This document shows, in pieces, positions 1-8,458 of a stretch of 53,753 bases of DNA. The stretch is taken from the NCBI GenBank assembly GCA_019314375.1, contig JAFCZJ010000011.1, forward strand, positions 1 to 53,753. The letters run 5' to 3'. Below the pieces are notes generated by a model that was not told the origin of the DNA, made no database searches, and saw only the letters and a list, made by a program, of their open reading frames with translations. Every line of letters begins with the position of its first letter. Positions within the stretch are counted from its first letter, which is position 1. The stretch is from Deltaproteobacteria bacterium (GTDB taxonomy: Bacteria; Myxococcota; B64-G9). A program made the position numbers and the translations under genes.

Positions 1-1
1 T

Positions 2-562
2 ACCGATCACTGCACAAGTTCAGGTCTTTGTATAGACGACTGCGCCGGACGGGTTTGCGGGCCATCGCCCATTGAAGAATTCGACTGCGGCTCATGCTCG
101 GTGGAGGAAAAATGCATGTCCGGTCAATGCGCGAGCCCGGAATGGCAGGATCCCCCGTCGTCAAATTCCATGGGGTGGCAAAACGCCTTCAACTACTGTG
201 AGACGCTCTCCTTCGATGGGCACGACGACTGGCGTTCGCCGACCATCGGCGAGCTGCGAAGTCTTGTCCGCGGCTGTCCGGATACCGAAACCAACGGTCC
301 TTGCGGCCTGACCGACGACTGCCTGTCGTATGCGAATTGCCATGATTACAATTGCGACGGTTGTCCTCTTTTAGAGGGTCCCAGTGAAGGATGCTACTGG
401 CCGGATGGAATGCAAGGCACTTGTGGTTATTACCATTCGTCGTCCTTGCGCACAGGCACCTCTCTCGTTTGGTCACTGAACTTTTCATATGCCGACTTCG
501 CGTCCCACACTGAAACCGGAGTCTCCACTTATGCACGTTGTATAAGATATAGTACGCAGTAA
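2..562 (+). CDS. Cys-rich repeat protein with DUF1566-like C-terminal domain (5'-truncated)
   Basis: The reading frame is open from base 2, so the gene starts before the window and only its last ~186 codons are visible. The first ~38 residues are the end of a Cys-rich repeat (DDCAGRVCG...FDCGSC) of the same type found eight times in the next gene. The remainder is a DUF1566/Lcl-type module: SMGWQNAFNYCETL, then DDWRSPTIGELR, then YYHSSS, ending in ARCIRYS, which follows the family pattern W..A..yC....DWRLPti.EL....YWSS.....RCVR. It is a paralogue of the gene starting at 594, which follows after 31 bp, so this is a tandem pair. It is probably a secreted or surface lipoprotein like its neighbour, although the N-terminus is not visible. 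DUF1566 domains occur in bacterial surface proteins and their exact role is not established. Confidence 0.85.
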   Translation, partial: TDHCTSSGLCIDDCAGRVCGPSPIEEFDCGSCSVEEKCMSGQCASPEWQDPPSSNSMGWQNAFNYCETLSFDGHDDWRSPTIGELRSLVRGCPDTETNGPCGLTDDCLSYANCHDYNCDGCPLLEGPSEGCYWPDGMQGTCGYYHSSSLRTGTSLVWSLNFSYADFASHTETGVSTYARCIRYSTQ

Positions 563-593
563 CCGTGATGGGTCGTCTTGAAGGAGTTAGAAA

Positions 594-2249
594 ATGAGAT
601 TCGTGCAGACCCTGTTTTTGACTGCCATATTCTCCGCCATGGTCCTCACCGCCTGCAGCAGCGACATCGACGTAAGTTGCGAGCCGGACTGTACAGACCG
701 CGCTTGCGGACCGGATCCGGTCTGCGGACATTCTTGTGGAAGCTGTGGCGACAACGCGACCTGCGAAGATGGCCTGTGCGAATGCGAACACCAGGCCTGC
801 AACGAGCTATGTTGCGCGGCCGATGAGTTCTGCCGCAACGACAGATGCCTGTTGCCTTCAGACCCCTGCTTCGACGACACGACCTGCGCGACCCAGCATC
901 GTGAGTGCATCAGCGGCCAGGATGAAGCAACCTGCGGGAACTGTCTTTCGGGATACTACGACTTCAATGGCCAATGCGATGTCGACTGCACCGGACGGGT
1001 TTGCGGACCAAACCCCAACGGAGATCTCGACTGCGGCACATGCCCTGGAGCCACCGACTACTGCACAAGCGAAGGCCTCTGCGAAGACGACTGCGCCGGG
1101 CGGGTTTGTGGTGCGTCGCCTCAGGCGAGCTTCGACTGCGGTACTTGTTCCGGTGCTACGGTGTACTGCACAAGCGAAGGCCTTTGCGAGGACGACTGCG
1201 CCGGGCGGGTTTGCGGCGCATCGCCCACTGAAGCATTCGACTGCGGCGTTTGCTCTGAAGTCAACGAATACTGCACAAGCGAAGGCCTCTGCGAAGATGA
1301 TTGCGGCCAACGGGTCTGCGGGACGTCGCCGCGAGAAGGCCTCGACTGCGGCACCTGCCCTGGAGCCACCGAATACTGCACGAGCGAAGGCCTTTGCGAA
1401 GACGACTGCGGCGAACGGGTTTGCGGGCTATCGCCCCAAGAAGCCTTCGACTGCGGCACCTGTCCTGGAGCCACCGAATACTGCACAGGCGAAGGCCTTT
1501 GCGAAGACGACTGCGCAGGGCGGGTCTGCGGGACATCGCCCCAGGCGAGCTTCGACTGCGGTACCTGTACCGGCGCTACGGTGTACTGCACGAGCGCAGG
1601 CCTCTGCGAAGACGACTGCGCCGGGCGGGTTTGTGGGTCATCGCCCAATGAAGGCTTCGACTGCGGCTCTTGTACCGGCACCACGGACTACTGCACGAGC
1701 TTGGGCCTTTGCGAAGACGACTGCGCCGGGCGGGTTTGTGGGCCATCACCCCACGAAGGCTTTGACTGCGGCACTTGTACTGTGTCGGGAGAAAGCTGCC
1801 TGGCTGGTCAGTGTGCGGTCCCGGAATGGCAAAATCCCGCATACTACGACGAGATACACTGGCAGTCCGCGGTCAACTTCTGCGATTCGCTCACCTTTGA
1901 TGGCCACGACGACTGGCTCTTGCCGACCATCAGCGTGCTGCGAGATTTGGTCCACGGCTGTTCGAGCACTGAGACCGGGGGGGCTTGCAATGTAAGCAAC
2001 GACTGCCTGTCGGAGGGCTATTGCCAAAATGATCCTTGTACCGGCTGTACCTGGGAGCAAGGCCCGACCAATGGTTGCTACTGGCAGAGCGGGTGGGAAG
2101 GCGAGTGCGGCTATTACTGGTCCTCATCGACAAACGAGGACGACACCGGCCGTGCATGGGGACTTGGTTTTGACTACGGCCGAATTGGGAACTACAGCAA
2201 GGACAGCCACAGCCTCTGGGTGCGTTGCGTCAGGCCGTCCACCCCTTGA
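594..2249 (+). CDS. Lipoprotein with eight 35-aa Cys-rich repeats and a DUF1566-like domain
   Basis: 551 aa. The start is fixed by AAGGAG at 581-586, 7 bp before the ATG. The N-terminus is a lipoprotein signal peptide (MRFVQTL...VLTAC, lipobox Cys21). Residues ~25-129 hold irregular Cys pairs. Residues 130-409 are eight consecutive 35-residue repeats (consensus DDCAGRVCGxSPxxxFDCGTC followed by xGATxYCTSEGLCE). Residues ~415-551 form a DUF1566/Lcl-like domain (HWQSAVNFCDSLTF, DDWLLPTISVLRDL, YYWSSS, WVRCVRPS). The many paired Cys suggest disulfide-stabilised extracytoplasmic repeats, with the C-terminal domain presented outward. The adjacent upstream gene is a paralogue. The function is unknown. 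Adhesion or surface display is the usual guess for this architecture and is inference. Confidence 0.88.
   Translation: MRFVQTLFLTAIFSAMVLTACSSDIDVSCEPDCTDRACGPDPVCGHSCGSCGDNATCEDGLCECEHQACNELCCAADEFCRNDRCLLPSDPCFDDTTCATQHRECISGQDEATCGNCLSGYYDFNGQCDVDCTGRVCGPNPNGDLDCGTCPGATDYCTSEGLCEDDCAGRVCGASPQASFDCGTCSGATVYCTSEGLCEDDCAGRVCGASPTEAFDCGVCSEVNEYCTSEGLCEDDCGQRVCGTSPREGLDCGTCPGATEYCTSEGLCEDDCGERVCGLSPQEAFDCGTCPGATEYCTGEGLCEDDCAGRVCGTSPQASFDCGTCTGATVYCTSAGLCEDDCAGRVCGSSPNEGFDCGSCTGTTDYCTSLGLCEDDCAGRVCGPSPHEGFDCGTCTVSGESCLAGQCAVPEWQNPAYYDEIHWQSAVNFCDSLTFDGHDDWLLPTISVLRDLVHGCSSTETGGACNVSNDCLSEGYCQNDPCTGCTWEQGPTNGCYWQSGWEGECGYYWSSSTNEDDTGRAWGLGFDYGRIGNYSKDSHSLWVRCVRPSTP
981..1820 (+). repeat. Eight in-frame 105-bp tandem repeats (Cys-rich 35-aa units)
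   Basis: Units begin at 981, 1086, 1191, 1296, 1401, 1506, 1611 and 1716, an exact 105-bp period with no indels. Cys codons and the GCCGGGCGGGT core are nearly invariant, while the residues after CG(x)SP vary. Copies at 1086, 1191, 1611 and 1716 are most alike. The exact period preserves the frame, so copy number could change without disrupting the protein. Confidence 0.9.
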
Positions 2250-2279
2250 CCGACGCGCTCATCCGCGCGGGTTTCTGAA

Positions 2280-3578
2280 CTAAAAAGACATCCCGCCGCC
2301 GAGGACAAACGAGCTGCTGCTCATGGTGATCGGCATGTCGATCAAGTATGAGCCGGTGGCGAAAAATCGCTCCAGAAAGACGAAGCGTAAGCCGAAACCC
2401 AGCATCAGCGCGAAACGACTGTCGGGGACGACGTCGGCCTCGTCAATCTCGCCGCCGATGTCGATCCGCAAAATCCTTGGAATGTAGACATGCGCGCCGA
2501 TGGCGCATTCGGCAAAGGGCTCCAACCAGTCAAGCACCGGGTAAGCGAAGCGGTATCCCGCCAAGATACGCAGGTAGTTGAACCCCGCGCTCCAGTCCAC
2601 CTGCTGGTCCGCGCCCGCGTAGCCGGACCACTGCTCCCAGAGGTAGTCGAAGTGGAGGTAGGCGAAGTGATAGGCCCCGAGGCGCATGCCGCCCCGCAGG
2701 CCGCCGCCGTAGCGGTCCACGCCCATCTGCGCGTCGATCACGGGATCCTGGCTAAGCGAGACGCCCGCGTCTCCACCCTGCCGGCCGAAAACCTCGTTGC
2801 CCATCACGCAGGCATGGACCTGCAGCTCAAACCAATCGCGCTTGGATGTCTCGACGGATGCGCTTTGCTCAGGCTGGCTGTCTGCCGGCTGCGGCTTATC
2901 GGCAGCGACCCCGGACTCGGCTACCCCGACCGCAAGCACAAAGCGCTTCTTCTCGCCCATGCGCAGCAGCACGCTGCCGTGGGCATTTCGGGCCTCGATC
3001 AAGTAGTCGATCGATCGGGTCTTTAAACCCTCCGGCAGCCGGATCGCGAATTTGCCCGTGGACTCGACGCGAACGCTGATCTCCAGATCCTGGGGGATGC
3101 CCTGAGTCCGATAGCGAATCGCGATCTCCTTGACCATTCCAAAGGGATCGGCTGTAAGTTCGACATCCAGCACAGCCCCACTGAATGCCTCGGGTGAGGC
3201 AAGCGGGGCCTGCGGCGCGTGCTTGATCGCGATTGACTTCTGATCATCCATCAAAGCCCGCGCCTGAAAAAATGGGGCCGCGAGCCTGGGAGAAATACGC
3301 GGGGAGAGCGTGAAGTCGGGGTCGACCGCCAACAAGCGACTAAAGGAATCCAAGGCATCCTTCGGCTTGCCCAGGGCTGACTGACTCAGGCCCATGATAC
3401 AATAAGCTTTGACCAACTCAGCGGGCCCACTGCCGGATGACTCCAATATTTGGACGCAGTGCTCGACGGCCTGCTCGTATTGCATGCTTTTACGGAGTTG
3501 CTCAGCCTCCTCGATCTCATCGGCAGAGAGGGCCAGACCCGGCCATCCGCAAAGAACGAGAACGGTGACCCACCGCAT
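2280..3578 (-). CDS. Exported protein with N-terminal TPR-like helices and C-terminal beta-barrel-like region
   Basis: 432 aa from the second possible ATG (3578), which has AGGA about 7 bp upstream. The frame can extend to an ATG at 3599 that lacks a Shine-Dalgarno. The N-terminus (MRWVTVLVLCGWPGLALSA) is a Sec signal peptide. Residues ~20-105 are Ala/Leu-rich helices spaced like TPR repeats (EQAVEHCVQIL, AYCIMGLSQSALGKPKDALDSF, followed by LLAVDPDF). The middle part contains a beta-rich region. The last ~170 residues alternate hydrophobic and aromatic residues (HFAYLHFDYLWEQW, FNYLRILAGYRFAY) and end in Phe, as outer-membrane beta-barrels do. This suggests a periplasm-facing TPR joined to an outer-membrane barrel. 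It is convergent with the gene ending at 2249. No named family is recognised. Confidence 0.7.
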   Translation of the reverse strand: MRWVTVLVLCGWPGLALSADEIEEAEQLRKSMQYEQAVEHCVQILESSGSGPAELVKAYCIMGLSQSALGKPKDALDSFSRLLAVDPDFTLSPRISPRLAAPFFQARALMDDQKSIAIKHAPQAPLASPEAFSGAVLDVELTADPFGMVKEIAIRYRTQGIPQDLEISVRVESTGKFAIRLPEGLKTRSIDYLIEARNAHGSVLLRMGEKKRFVLAVGVAESGVAADKPQPADSQPEQSASVETSKRDWFELQVHACVMGNEVFGRQGGDAGVSLSQDPVIDAQMGVDRYGGGLRGGMRLGAYHFAYLHFDYLWEQWSGYAGADQQVDWSAGFNYLRILAGYRFAYPVLDWLEPFAECAIGAHVYIPRILRIDIGGEIDEADVVPDSRFALMLGFGLRFVFLERFFATGSYLIDMPITMSSSSFVLGGGMSF

Positions 3579-3791
3579 TGCTTTTCCTGCGGAAATCATG
3601 GTTGGAGGCTAGCGCCATGTCGCTTCGCGACACGGCACAAGTGTTTCTACTCTGGTGGTATATGTTTGATTGCTTGAAATAAAGAGCAAGATCGTTCCTC
3701 CTTTAGAAACATTAGCATGGCGACCTGGTGGATTCAATTAAGCAGCGCTTTGATCTGGCGTATTCGGGTCGATGCGTTACAATCGCACGAT

Positions 3792-5483
3792 ATGTCCGAT
3801 GACAGCACACGCAAGCTGGGTCGCTATCAGCTTCTCGGCTCTTTGGCCACGGGGGGCATGGCCGAAATTCACCTCGCCAGGCAAACCGGCATCAAGGGTT
3901 TCGAAAAGCTGGTGGTGGTCAAGACCATCTTGAAGCACCTCGCCAAGCAGGAAAGCTTTTTGGAGATGTTTTTCGACGAGGCCCGGATCGCCGCCCAGCT
4001 CAACCACCCCAACATCATCCAAATATTCGACTTGGGCCAGGAAGGTGACGATTACTTCATGGCCATGGAGTATCTCGAGGGCGAGGATCTCGGATATCTG
4101 ATCAGAAAGACCCTCAAGGCGGGCAAGATCATGCCCCCCCAAATCGCCTGCAAAATCGTCATTGAGATATGCAAAGCCCTGGCCTACGCGCACGGATTCC
4201 ACGACGTCGAAGGCAGGCCCTTAAAAATCGTCCACCGAGACATCAGCCCGCACAACATCGTCGTGCTGTTCTCCGGGCCCGTGAAGTTGGTCGACTTCGG
4301 CATCGCCAAAGCCGAGTCCAAAATCCACCAAACCCGGACAGGCACCCTCAAGGGCAAGCTGAGCTACATGTCGCCCGAGCAGGCCCGCAGCCTCGAACTC
4401 GACTCCCGCTCGGACATCTTCGCCGTGGGCATCGTGCTCTGGGAGCTGCTTTGCATGCGCAGGCTCTTCAAGCGTGACACGGCCATGGCCGTCCTCTCAA
4501 CGATCGTCAACGACCCGATACCATCCATCCGGGAGGTCCGGCCTGGACTGAGCAAATCCCTGGATGCCATTGTTGCGCGCTGTCTGGACAAGGACCCGGA
4601 GCTTCGCTACCAAAACGCCGGCGAGTTGGCCAAAGCCCTCGGGGACGAGATCCGCAACTTCCCGGAAGACCAGCCCTATGAAGACGTCGCCGCCTTTGTC
4701 GGCGATGTGCTCGGCGACAGGGCGAAGACCAAACGGAAGATGATCGAGAAGATCCGGCTCCAGGATGCGGACAGCGTCTCACTCGGCGGGCTCAAAGAGC
4801 AGACCGACAGGCCCTTGACCAACTCCAAGGACAATATCCTTGCGAACACGCGACCGAACATATGGCGAATCGCGCTATTGACAGCCCTGGTCTTCGGCCT
4901 GAGCGGTCTCGCGACCTGGTGGGTACTCCGCGGGAATGCCGAGACCGGAGCCGCCCTCCTCGTCGAGGCACCAACCAGGCAGCCCGCCAAGCTGCCCACA
5001 AACCCAACCGAAGCGCCTGCGAAACCGACCGGAACGGACGCAAACCCAACCGGAGCGCCTGCGAAACCAACCGGAGCGGACGCAAACCCAACCGGAGCGC
5101 CTGCGAAACCAACCGGAGCGGGCGCAAACCCGACCGGAGCGCCTGCGAAGCCGACCGGAGCGGACGCAAACCCGACCGGAGCGCCCACCAAACCAAACAA
5201 AACGCCCGCAAACTCGACCAAGGCGCCCGCGAAACCGGCCACCAGGAAGACGATCGCTGTCAAAAAAGCCAAACCCGGCCTGCTGCGCCTGGATACGGAT
5301 CCCTGGAGCGAGGTCTTCCTCGGCAAAAAGCGACTGGGGATGACGCCCCTGCTCGGCCTCAAGCTGCCCGTCGGCAAACACACGCTGACCGCGGTCAACG
5401 CCAAGCTGAAAATAAAAAAACGCATCCAGATCACAATCAAGGCAGGCAAAACGACCAGTCTTTTTGTAGAGATCGACAAGTAA
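3792..5483 (+). CDS. Membrane Ser/Thr protein kinase (PknB-like) with external PEGA domain
   Basis: 563 aa from ATG 3792, chosen because the kinase domain begins at once (KLGRYQLLGSLATGGMAE). The frame also has an ATG at 3717, and neither has a clear Shine-Dalgarno. Kinase residues 11-290: Gly-rich loop 16-22, Lys44, Glu63, HRD 148-150 with Asn155, DFG 168-170 and SPEQ 194-197, so it should be catalytically active. A single transmembrane segment lies at ~358-379. It is followed by a Pro/Thr/Gly/Ala-rich linker of 14-residue repeats (NPTGAPAKPTGADA) and a C-terminal PEGA-like beta domain (LLRLDTDPWSEVFLGKK...GKHTLTAV). Hanks-type kinases of this kind are abundant in Myxococcota. The cytoplasmic kinase plus extracytoplasmic PEGA layout suggests envelope sensing. 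The substrate is unknown. Confidence 0.9.
   Translation: MSDDSTRKLGRYQLLGSLATGGMAEIHLARQTGIKGFEKLVVVKTILKHLAKQESFLEMFFDEARIAAQLNHPNIIQIFDLGQEGDDYFMAMEYLEGEDLGYLIRKTLKAGKIMPPQIACKIVIEICKALAYAHGFHDVEGRPLKIVHRDISPHNIVVLFSGPVKLVDFGIAKAESKIHQTRTGTLKGKLSYMSPEQARSLELDSRSDIFAVGIVLWELLCMRRLFKRDTAMAVLSTIVNDPIPSIREVRPGLSKSLDAIVARCLDKDPELRYQNAGELAKALGDEIRNFPEDQPYEDVAAFVGDVLGDRAKTKRKMIEKIRLQDADSVSLGGLKEQTDRPLTNSKDNILANTRPNIWRIALLTALVFGLSGLATWWVLRGNAETGAALLVEAPTRQPAKLPTNPTEAPAKPTGTDANPTGAPAKPTGADANPTGAPAKPTGAGANPTGAPAKPTGADANPTGAPTKPNKTPANSTKAPAKPATRKTIAVKKAKPGLLRLDTDPWSEVFLGKKRLGMTPLLGLKLPVGKHTLTAVNAKLKIKKRIQITIKAGKTTSLFVEIDK
5019..5190 (+). repeat. 42-bp in-frame tandem repeats encoding a Pro/Thr/Gly/Ala linker
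   Basis: About four copies of a 42-bp unit (core AACCCAACCGGAGCGCC) encode 14-aa repeats between the transmembrane segment and the PEGA domain of the kinase gene. Differences between copies are mostly synonymous a/g changes. The repeats make a flexible spacer, probably spanning periplasm or peptidoglycan. Confidence 0.85.
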
Positions 5484-5499
5484 TCGACAAGTACTCGAC

Positions 5500-5958
5500 T
5501 CATCCAATCCGAATCGACTCCCCGGCCAGATCCAAAAAGATCCCATCGTCTCCTTCCCGAGCATGCTCGGCAATCTGCACCAAAGCTTCCTCGGTGAATC
5601 GAGCCAAATGACCTTCGGCGGTGCGGGCATACAAAACGCCCCCCTCGCCCGGCTTGAGGCATTCGGCATCTTGTTCTTCCAGCTTGCCCACGTTCAAGGC
5701 CAAGCGGACCCGACTATTTGATTCGTCCAGCTCGAAGGCCATGACGAAAAAGGGGGTGTCCTCGGCGATGAAGTAAACCCGCTCTTCCTCGCCGTCGACC
5801 ACGTTGTGCAGATAGCAAGCGCCTTCATCGTCGAGGCGAATGGCCCGATGAAAAAATTCGATGATGCGCGGGTGCAGAAAAGGCTCGTCCCGATGAATCC
5901 AGCGACAACCCGCGTTCAGACGAATTTGACTCTGTTCGGCTGTGACGATGCGACTCAA
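5500..5958 (-). CDS. Hypothetical protein, weakly DUF1285-like
   Basis: 152 aa, soluble, acidic, no signal peptide. The ATG at 5958 overlaps the stop of the upstream vWA gene by four bases (ATGA), so it is the second gene of a translationally coupled operon. The order of motifs (WIHRDEPFLHPRIIEFFHRA, then a short acidic strand region, then YFIAEDTPFFVMAFEL, then a C-terminal YARTAEGHLARF) resembles DUF1285 proteins, which carry a similar RDG.W.H....RP..V..F and ...VEDAPF pattern. That match is from memory and weak. The coupling suggests it works with the vWA protein. It ends 17 bp from the convergent kinase gene. Confidence 0.7.
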   Translation of the reverse strand: MSRIVTAEQSQIRLNAGCRWIHRDEPFLHPRIIEFFHRAIRLDDEGACYLHNVVDGEEERVYFIAEDTPFFVMAFELDESNSRVRLALNVGKLEEQDAECLKPGEGGVLYARTAEGHLARFTEEALVQIAEHAREGDDGIFLDLAGESIRIG

Positions 5959-6806
5959 AGCGCCTTGCTTTCCGCCAGGATCTCTTTCGCGAACAAATTG
6001 TCGATGATCCGGTCCAGTTGTTCGGCGTCGGCGGCTTCATAAATGCGCTTAAGAAACAAAGTCTCGATATCGCGGAAGCGATCAGCGTCGATATCGAAAG
6101 CAATGAAGTGCAACATGGGAAAACGCTGAAGACCCATGAGATTGAAGGCCTGAATGACGGGCAGGGGTTTCACCCCTGTCGAGTTTTGCCCGTCGGTGAT
6201 GAGCACGATGTGCTGTTGCTTGACGCCGGCCTTGTCCAAAGAAAGCTTGGCGTGGATCAGGGCCTCGCCGATGGCCGTGCCGCCCCCGGCCTTGAGCTTG
6301 GGCACTTGGGGGAAACCGGCCGTCATGGGCTGGAAGGAGATCAGCTCTTTGACCTGCGAATCGAAAGAGGCCAGTCCCACCTGCAACTTGCGCTCGGGAT
6401 GTTGCTTCGCAAAACCCCTCAGGGCGTTCACGGCCCGCGCGGCAGCCTTCTCGGCCGAAACTATCTTCTTCGGACGCCCCTTGACCCCCTTGGCAGGCGG
6501 CACATCCATGCTGCCGGAAGTATCCACCAACACCACCACGCCGATGCCTTCAAGCTTACCGGATACGACCGCCGACTCCATGCGCCCGAAGGCAAGCACG
6601 ATATCCCGGGCCCAAGCCGCATCGCCCTTGGACCATTCCTCCACCAGCCGCGCCATGCCCTGAACCTTGGTCTCCAGGTAATCATCCGCCACCTTGCCCT
6701 TGAGCATCTTGCGCAGCTCCGGCACATGTGTCTGTACATCCCCGCCCGCAAAGGCAACGCTCACCAAAAAAGACGAAACCAACAAAATCCCAAAAATTGT
6801 TTTCAT
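5955..6806 (-). CDS. Secreted von Willebrand factor A domain protein
   Basis: 283 aa. The start ATG at 6806 is set by GGAGG 7 bp upstream, although the frame runs open further 5'. The Sec signal peptide is MKTIFGILLVSSFLVSVAFA. An alpha-helical region (~20-95) is followed by a vWA fold with the full metal-ion-dependent adhesion site: DTSGSM, the Thr in GGGTAIGEA, and Asp in ITDGQN. A loop rich in Lys/Gly (PPAKGVKGRPKK) follows DTSGSM. vWA domains of this kind bind protein ligands through a divalent metal. No Cys in the mature region suggests a periplasmic location. It is coupled by ATGA overlap to the downstream 152-aa gene and diverges from the phosphomutase gene at 6943 over a 136-bp shared promoter region. 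Confidence 0.85.
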   Translation of the reverse strand: MKTIFGILLVSSFLVSVAFAGGDVQTHVPELRKMLKGKVADDYLETKVQGMARLVEEWSKGDAAWARDIVLAFGRMESAVVSGKLEGIGVVVLVDTSGSMDVPPAKGVKGRPKKIVSAEKAAARAVNALRGFAKQHPERKLQVGLASFDSQVKELISFQPMTAGFPQVPKLKAGGGTAIGEALIHAKLSLDKAGVKQQHIVLITDGQNSTGVKPLPVIQAFNLMGLQRFPMLHFIAFDIDADRFRDIETLFLKRIYEAADAEQLDRIIDNLFAKEILAESKAL

Positions 6807-6942
6807 GACATGCCTCCCAGGCTCCTTGGTCGAATCACGAAAAGCTATCCCGAATCCGCCACCTTGGCAACGCTTGCGGCAATGCCAGGCGATCCCATAC
6901 AATCCGCGGACGTCCGAACCATTGATCGTCGGAGGAGTAGCC

Positions 6943-8418
6943 ATGACCACCCAATCCATTCGCATCGCCGATCTCATGGAAGCAAGCGGCGTGAAGTTCG
7001 GAACCAGCGGCGCGAGGGGCCTGGTCACGGACATGTCCGATCGGGTCTGCTACATCTACACTCAGGGCTATCTCCAGTACCTGGATCAAATCGGGGAGCT
7101 TTCGCCCGGCAGCTTGGTTGCCGTCGGCGGCGATTTGCGAACCAGCACCGGGCGAATCATGGCGGCCGTGGCCCAGGCATGCAGGGATAAGGGTCATTCG
7201 GTTCGTTGCTGTGGTCGCCTGCCCACCCCCGCCCTGGCATTGGAAGGCATCAAGGAGGGCATCCCCACGGCCATGGTCACCGGCAGCCACATTCCCGACG
7301 ACCGCAACGGCATCAAGTACACAAAGAAAGCCGGCGAAATCCTCAAAAATGATGAAGCCGGCATGAAGGAACAAGTCGTCCAGTTTGACGATTCTCTCTT
7401 TGACGATCGGGGCATGTTGCGCAGGCCGCCCATACCGGAGGCGATCGATACGGGCCCAAGCCGACGATACGTGCAGCGCTATCTGGATTATTTCGGCAAG
7501 AACAGCCTGCAAGGCCTGCGCGTGGGTGTCTTTCAGCATTCGGCCGTGGGCCGGGATCTGATGATGGAGATTTACGAGGGACTGGGGGCCGAGGTCATCG
7601 TCCTGGGCCGCAGCGAGATCTTCATCCCGGTGGACACCGAGGCCATTCGGCCCGAAGACGTGGACTCGGCACATCGTTGGGCCAAAGAACATGGCTTAGA
7701 CGCTATCGTCTCCACCGACGGCGACAGCGATCGGCCCCTTTTGGCCGACGAGCACGGAAAATTCTTCCGCGGCGACGTGGCCGGCATCCTGGTGGCGGCT
7801 CAATTGGGCGCGCAAGCCGTGGTCACCAGCGTGTCTTGCAACACGGCCCTGGAAAAAAGCGGCTGGTTTCCACACTGTGCCCGCTGCCGCATCGGCTCGC
7901 CCTGGGTCATCGAGACCATGCAAAATCTGGAAACCGAGGGACTGGGCCCCGTCGTGGGCTACGAGGCCAACGGCGGCTTTCTGATCCAAAGCCCAATCGA
8001 AACAAACGGCCGCCGCCTCACGCCCCTGCCCACCCGGGACGCCTTCTTGGTCCAGCTGGCACTCCTCGAACGCGCCCGACAAAAAGGCGTCCCCCTGAGC
8101 AAGCTATCTGAGGAATTGCCGGAGCGTTATACGGTCAGCGATCGATTGAAAAACTTCCCCCAGGACTTGGGCCAAGCGAAACTCGCCGAACTCAAGGATG
8201 CCGAAACCGTGAATGCGGCTTTCTCCCAAGCTTTCGGTCCGGTGGCCGAGTTGGATCGAACCGACGGTCTGCGCATCATTTTCACCAACGAAGAAGTGGT
8301 TCATTTGCGGGCCTCGGGCAACGCGCCCGAATTTCGCTGCTATACGGAAGCCGCCACCGAAAAACGGGCTCTGACAATCAACCGAATGACCATGGACATC
8401 CTGGCCGGCTGGCGGTAG
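6943..8418 (+). CDS. Phosphohexomutase (phosphoglucomutase/phosphomannomutase family)
   Basis: 491 aa. The start ATG 6943 follows GGAGGAG at 6931-6937. Alpha-D-phosphohexomutase signatures are all present: KFGTSGARG (18-26), catalytic phosphoserine loop TGSHIPDDRNG with Ser115, Mg-binding loop DGDSDR (259-264), sugar-binding YEANGGF in place of the usual GEESGH/GEmSGH, and the C-terminal phosphate-binding loop (RASGNAPEFR). The enzyme should interconvert hexose 6- and 1-phosphates for sugar-nucleotide or polysaccharide synthesis. Whether glucose or mannose is preferred cannot be read from sequence. The family is ~450-550 aa, so this is full length. The pepD gene follows after 40 bp, but the metabolic link is unclear. 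Confidence 0.93.
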   Translation: MTTQSIRIADLMEASGVKFGTSGARGLVTDMSDRVCYIYTQGYLQYLDQIGELSPGSLVAVGGDLRTSTGRIMAAVAQACRDKGHSVRCCGRLPTPALALEGIKEGIPTAMVTGSHIPDDRNGIKYTKKAGEILKNDEAGMKEQVVQFDDSLFDDRGMLRRPPIPEAIDTGPSRRYVQRYLDYFGKNSLQGLRVGVFQHSAVGRDLMMEIYEGLGAEVIVLGRSEIFIPVDTEAIRPEDVDSAHRWAKEHGLDAIVSTDGDSDRPLLADEHGKFFRGDVAGILVAAQLGAQAVVTSVSCNTALEKSGWFPHCARCRIGSPWVIETMQNLETEGLGPVVGYEANGGFLIQSPIETNGRRLTPLPTRDAFLVQLALLERARQKGVPLSKLSEELPERYTVSDRLKNFPQDLGQAKLAELKDAETVNAAFSQAFGPVAELDRTDGLRIIFTNEEVVHLRASGNAPEFRCYTEAATEKRALTINRMTMDILAGWR

Positions 8419-8458
8419 GGTTCTTGGCCTGACCCCAAAAGACGAAGAGGAGAAACCC

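Noticed and set aside
3778..3783. TACAAT nine bases before the kinase ATG
   Set aside because: No matching -35 at the right spacing (TTGATC is 22 bp away), so a leaderless promoter is not claimed.
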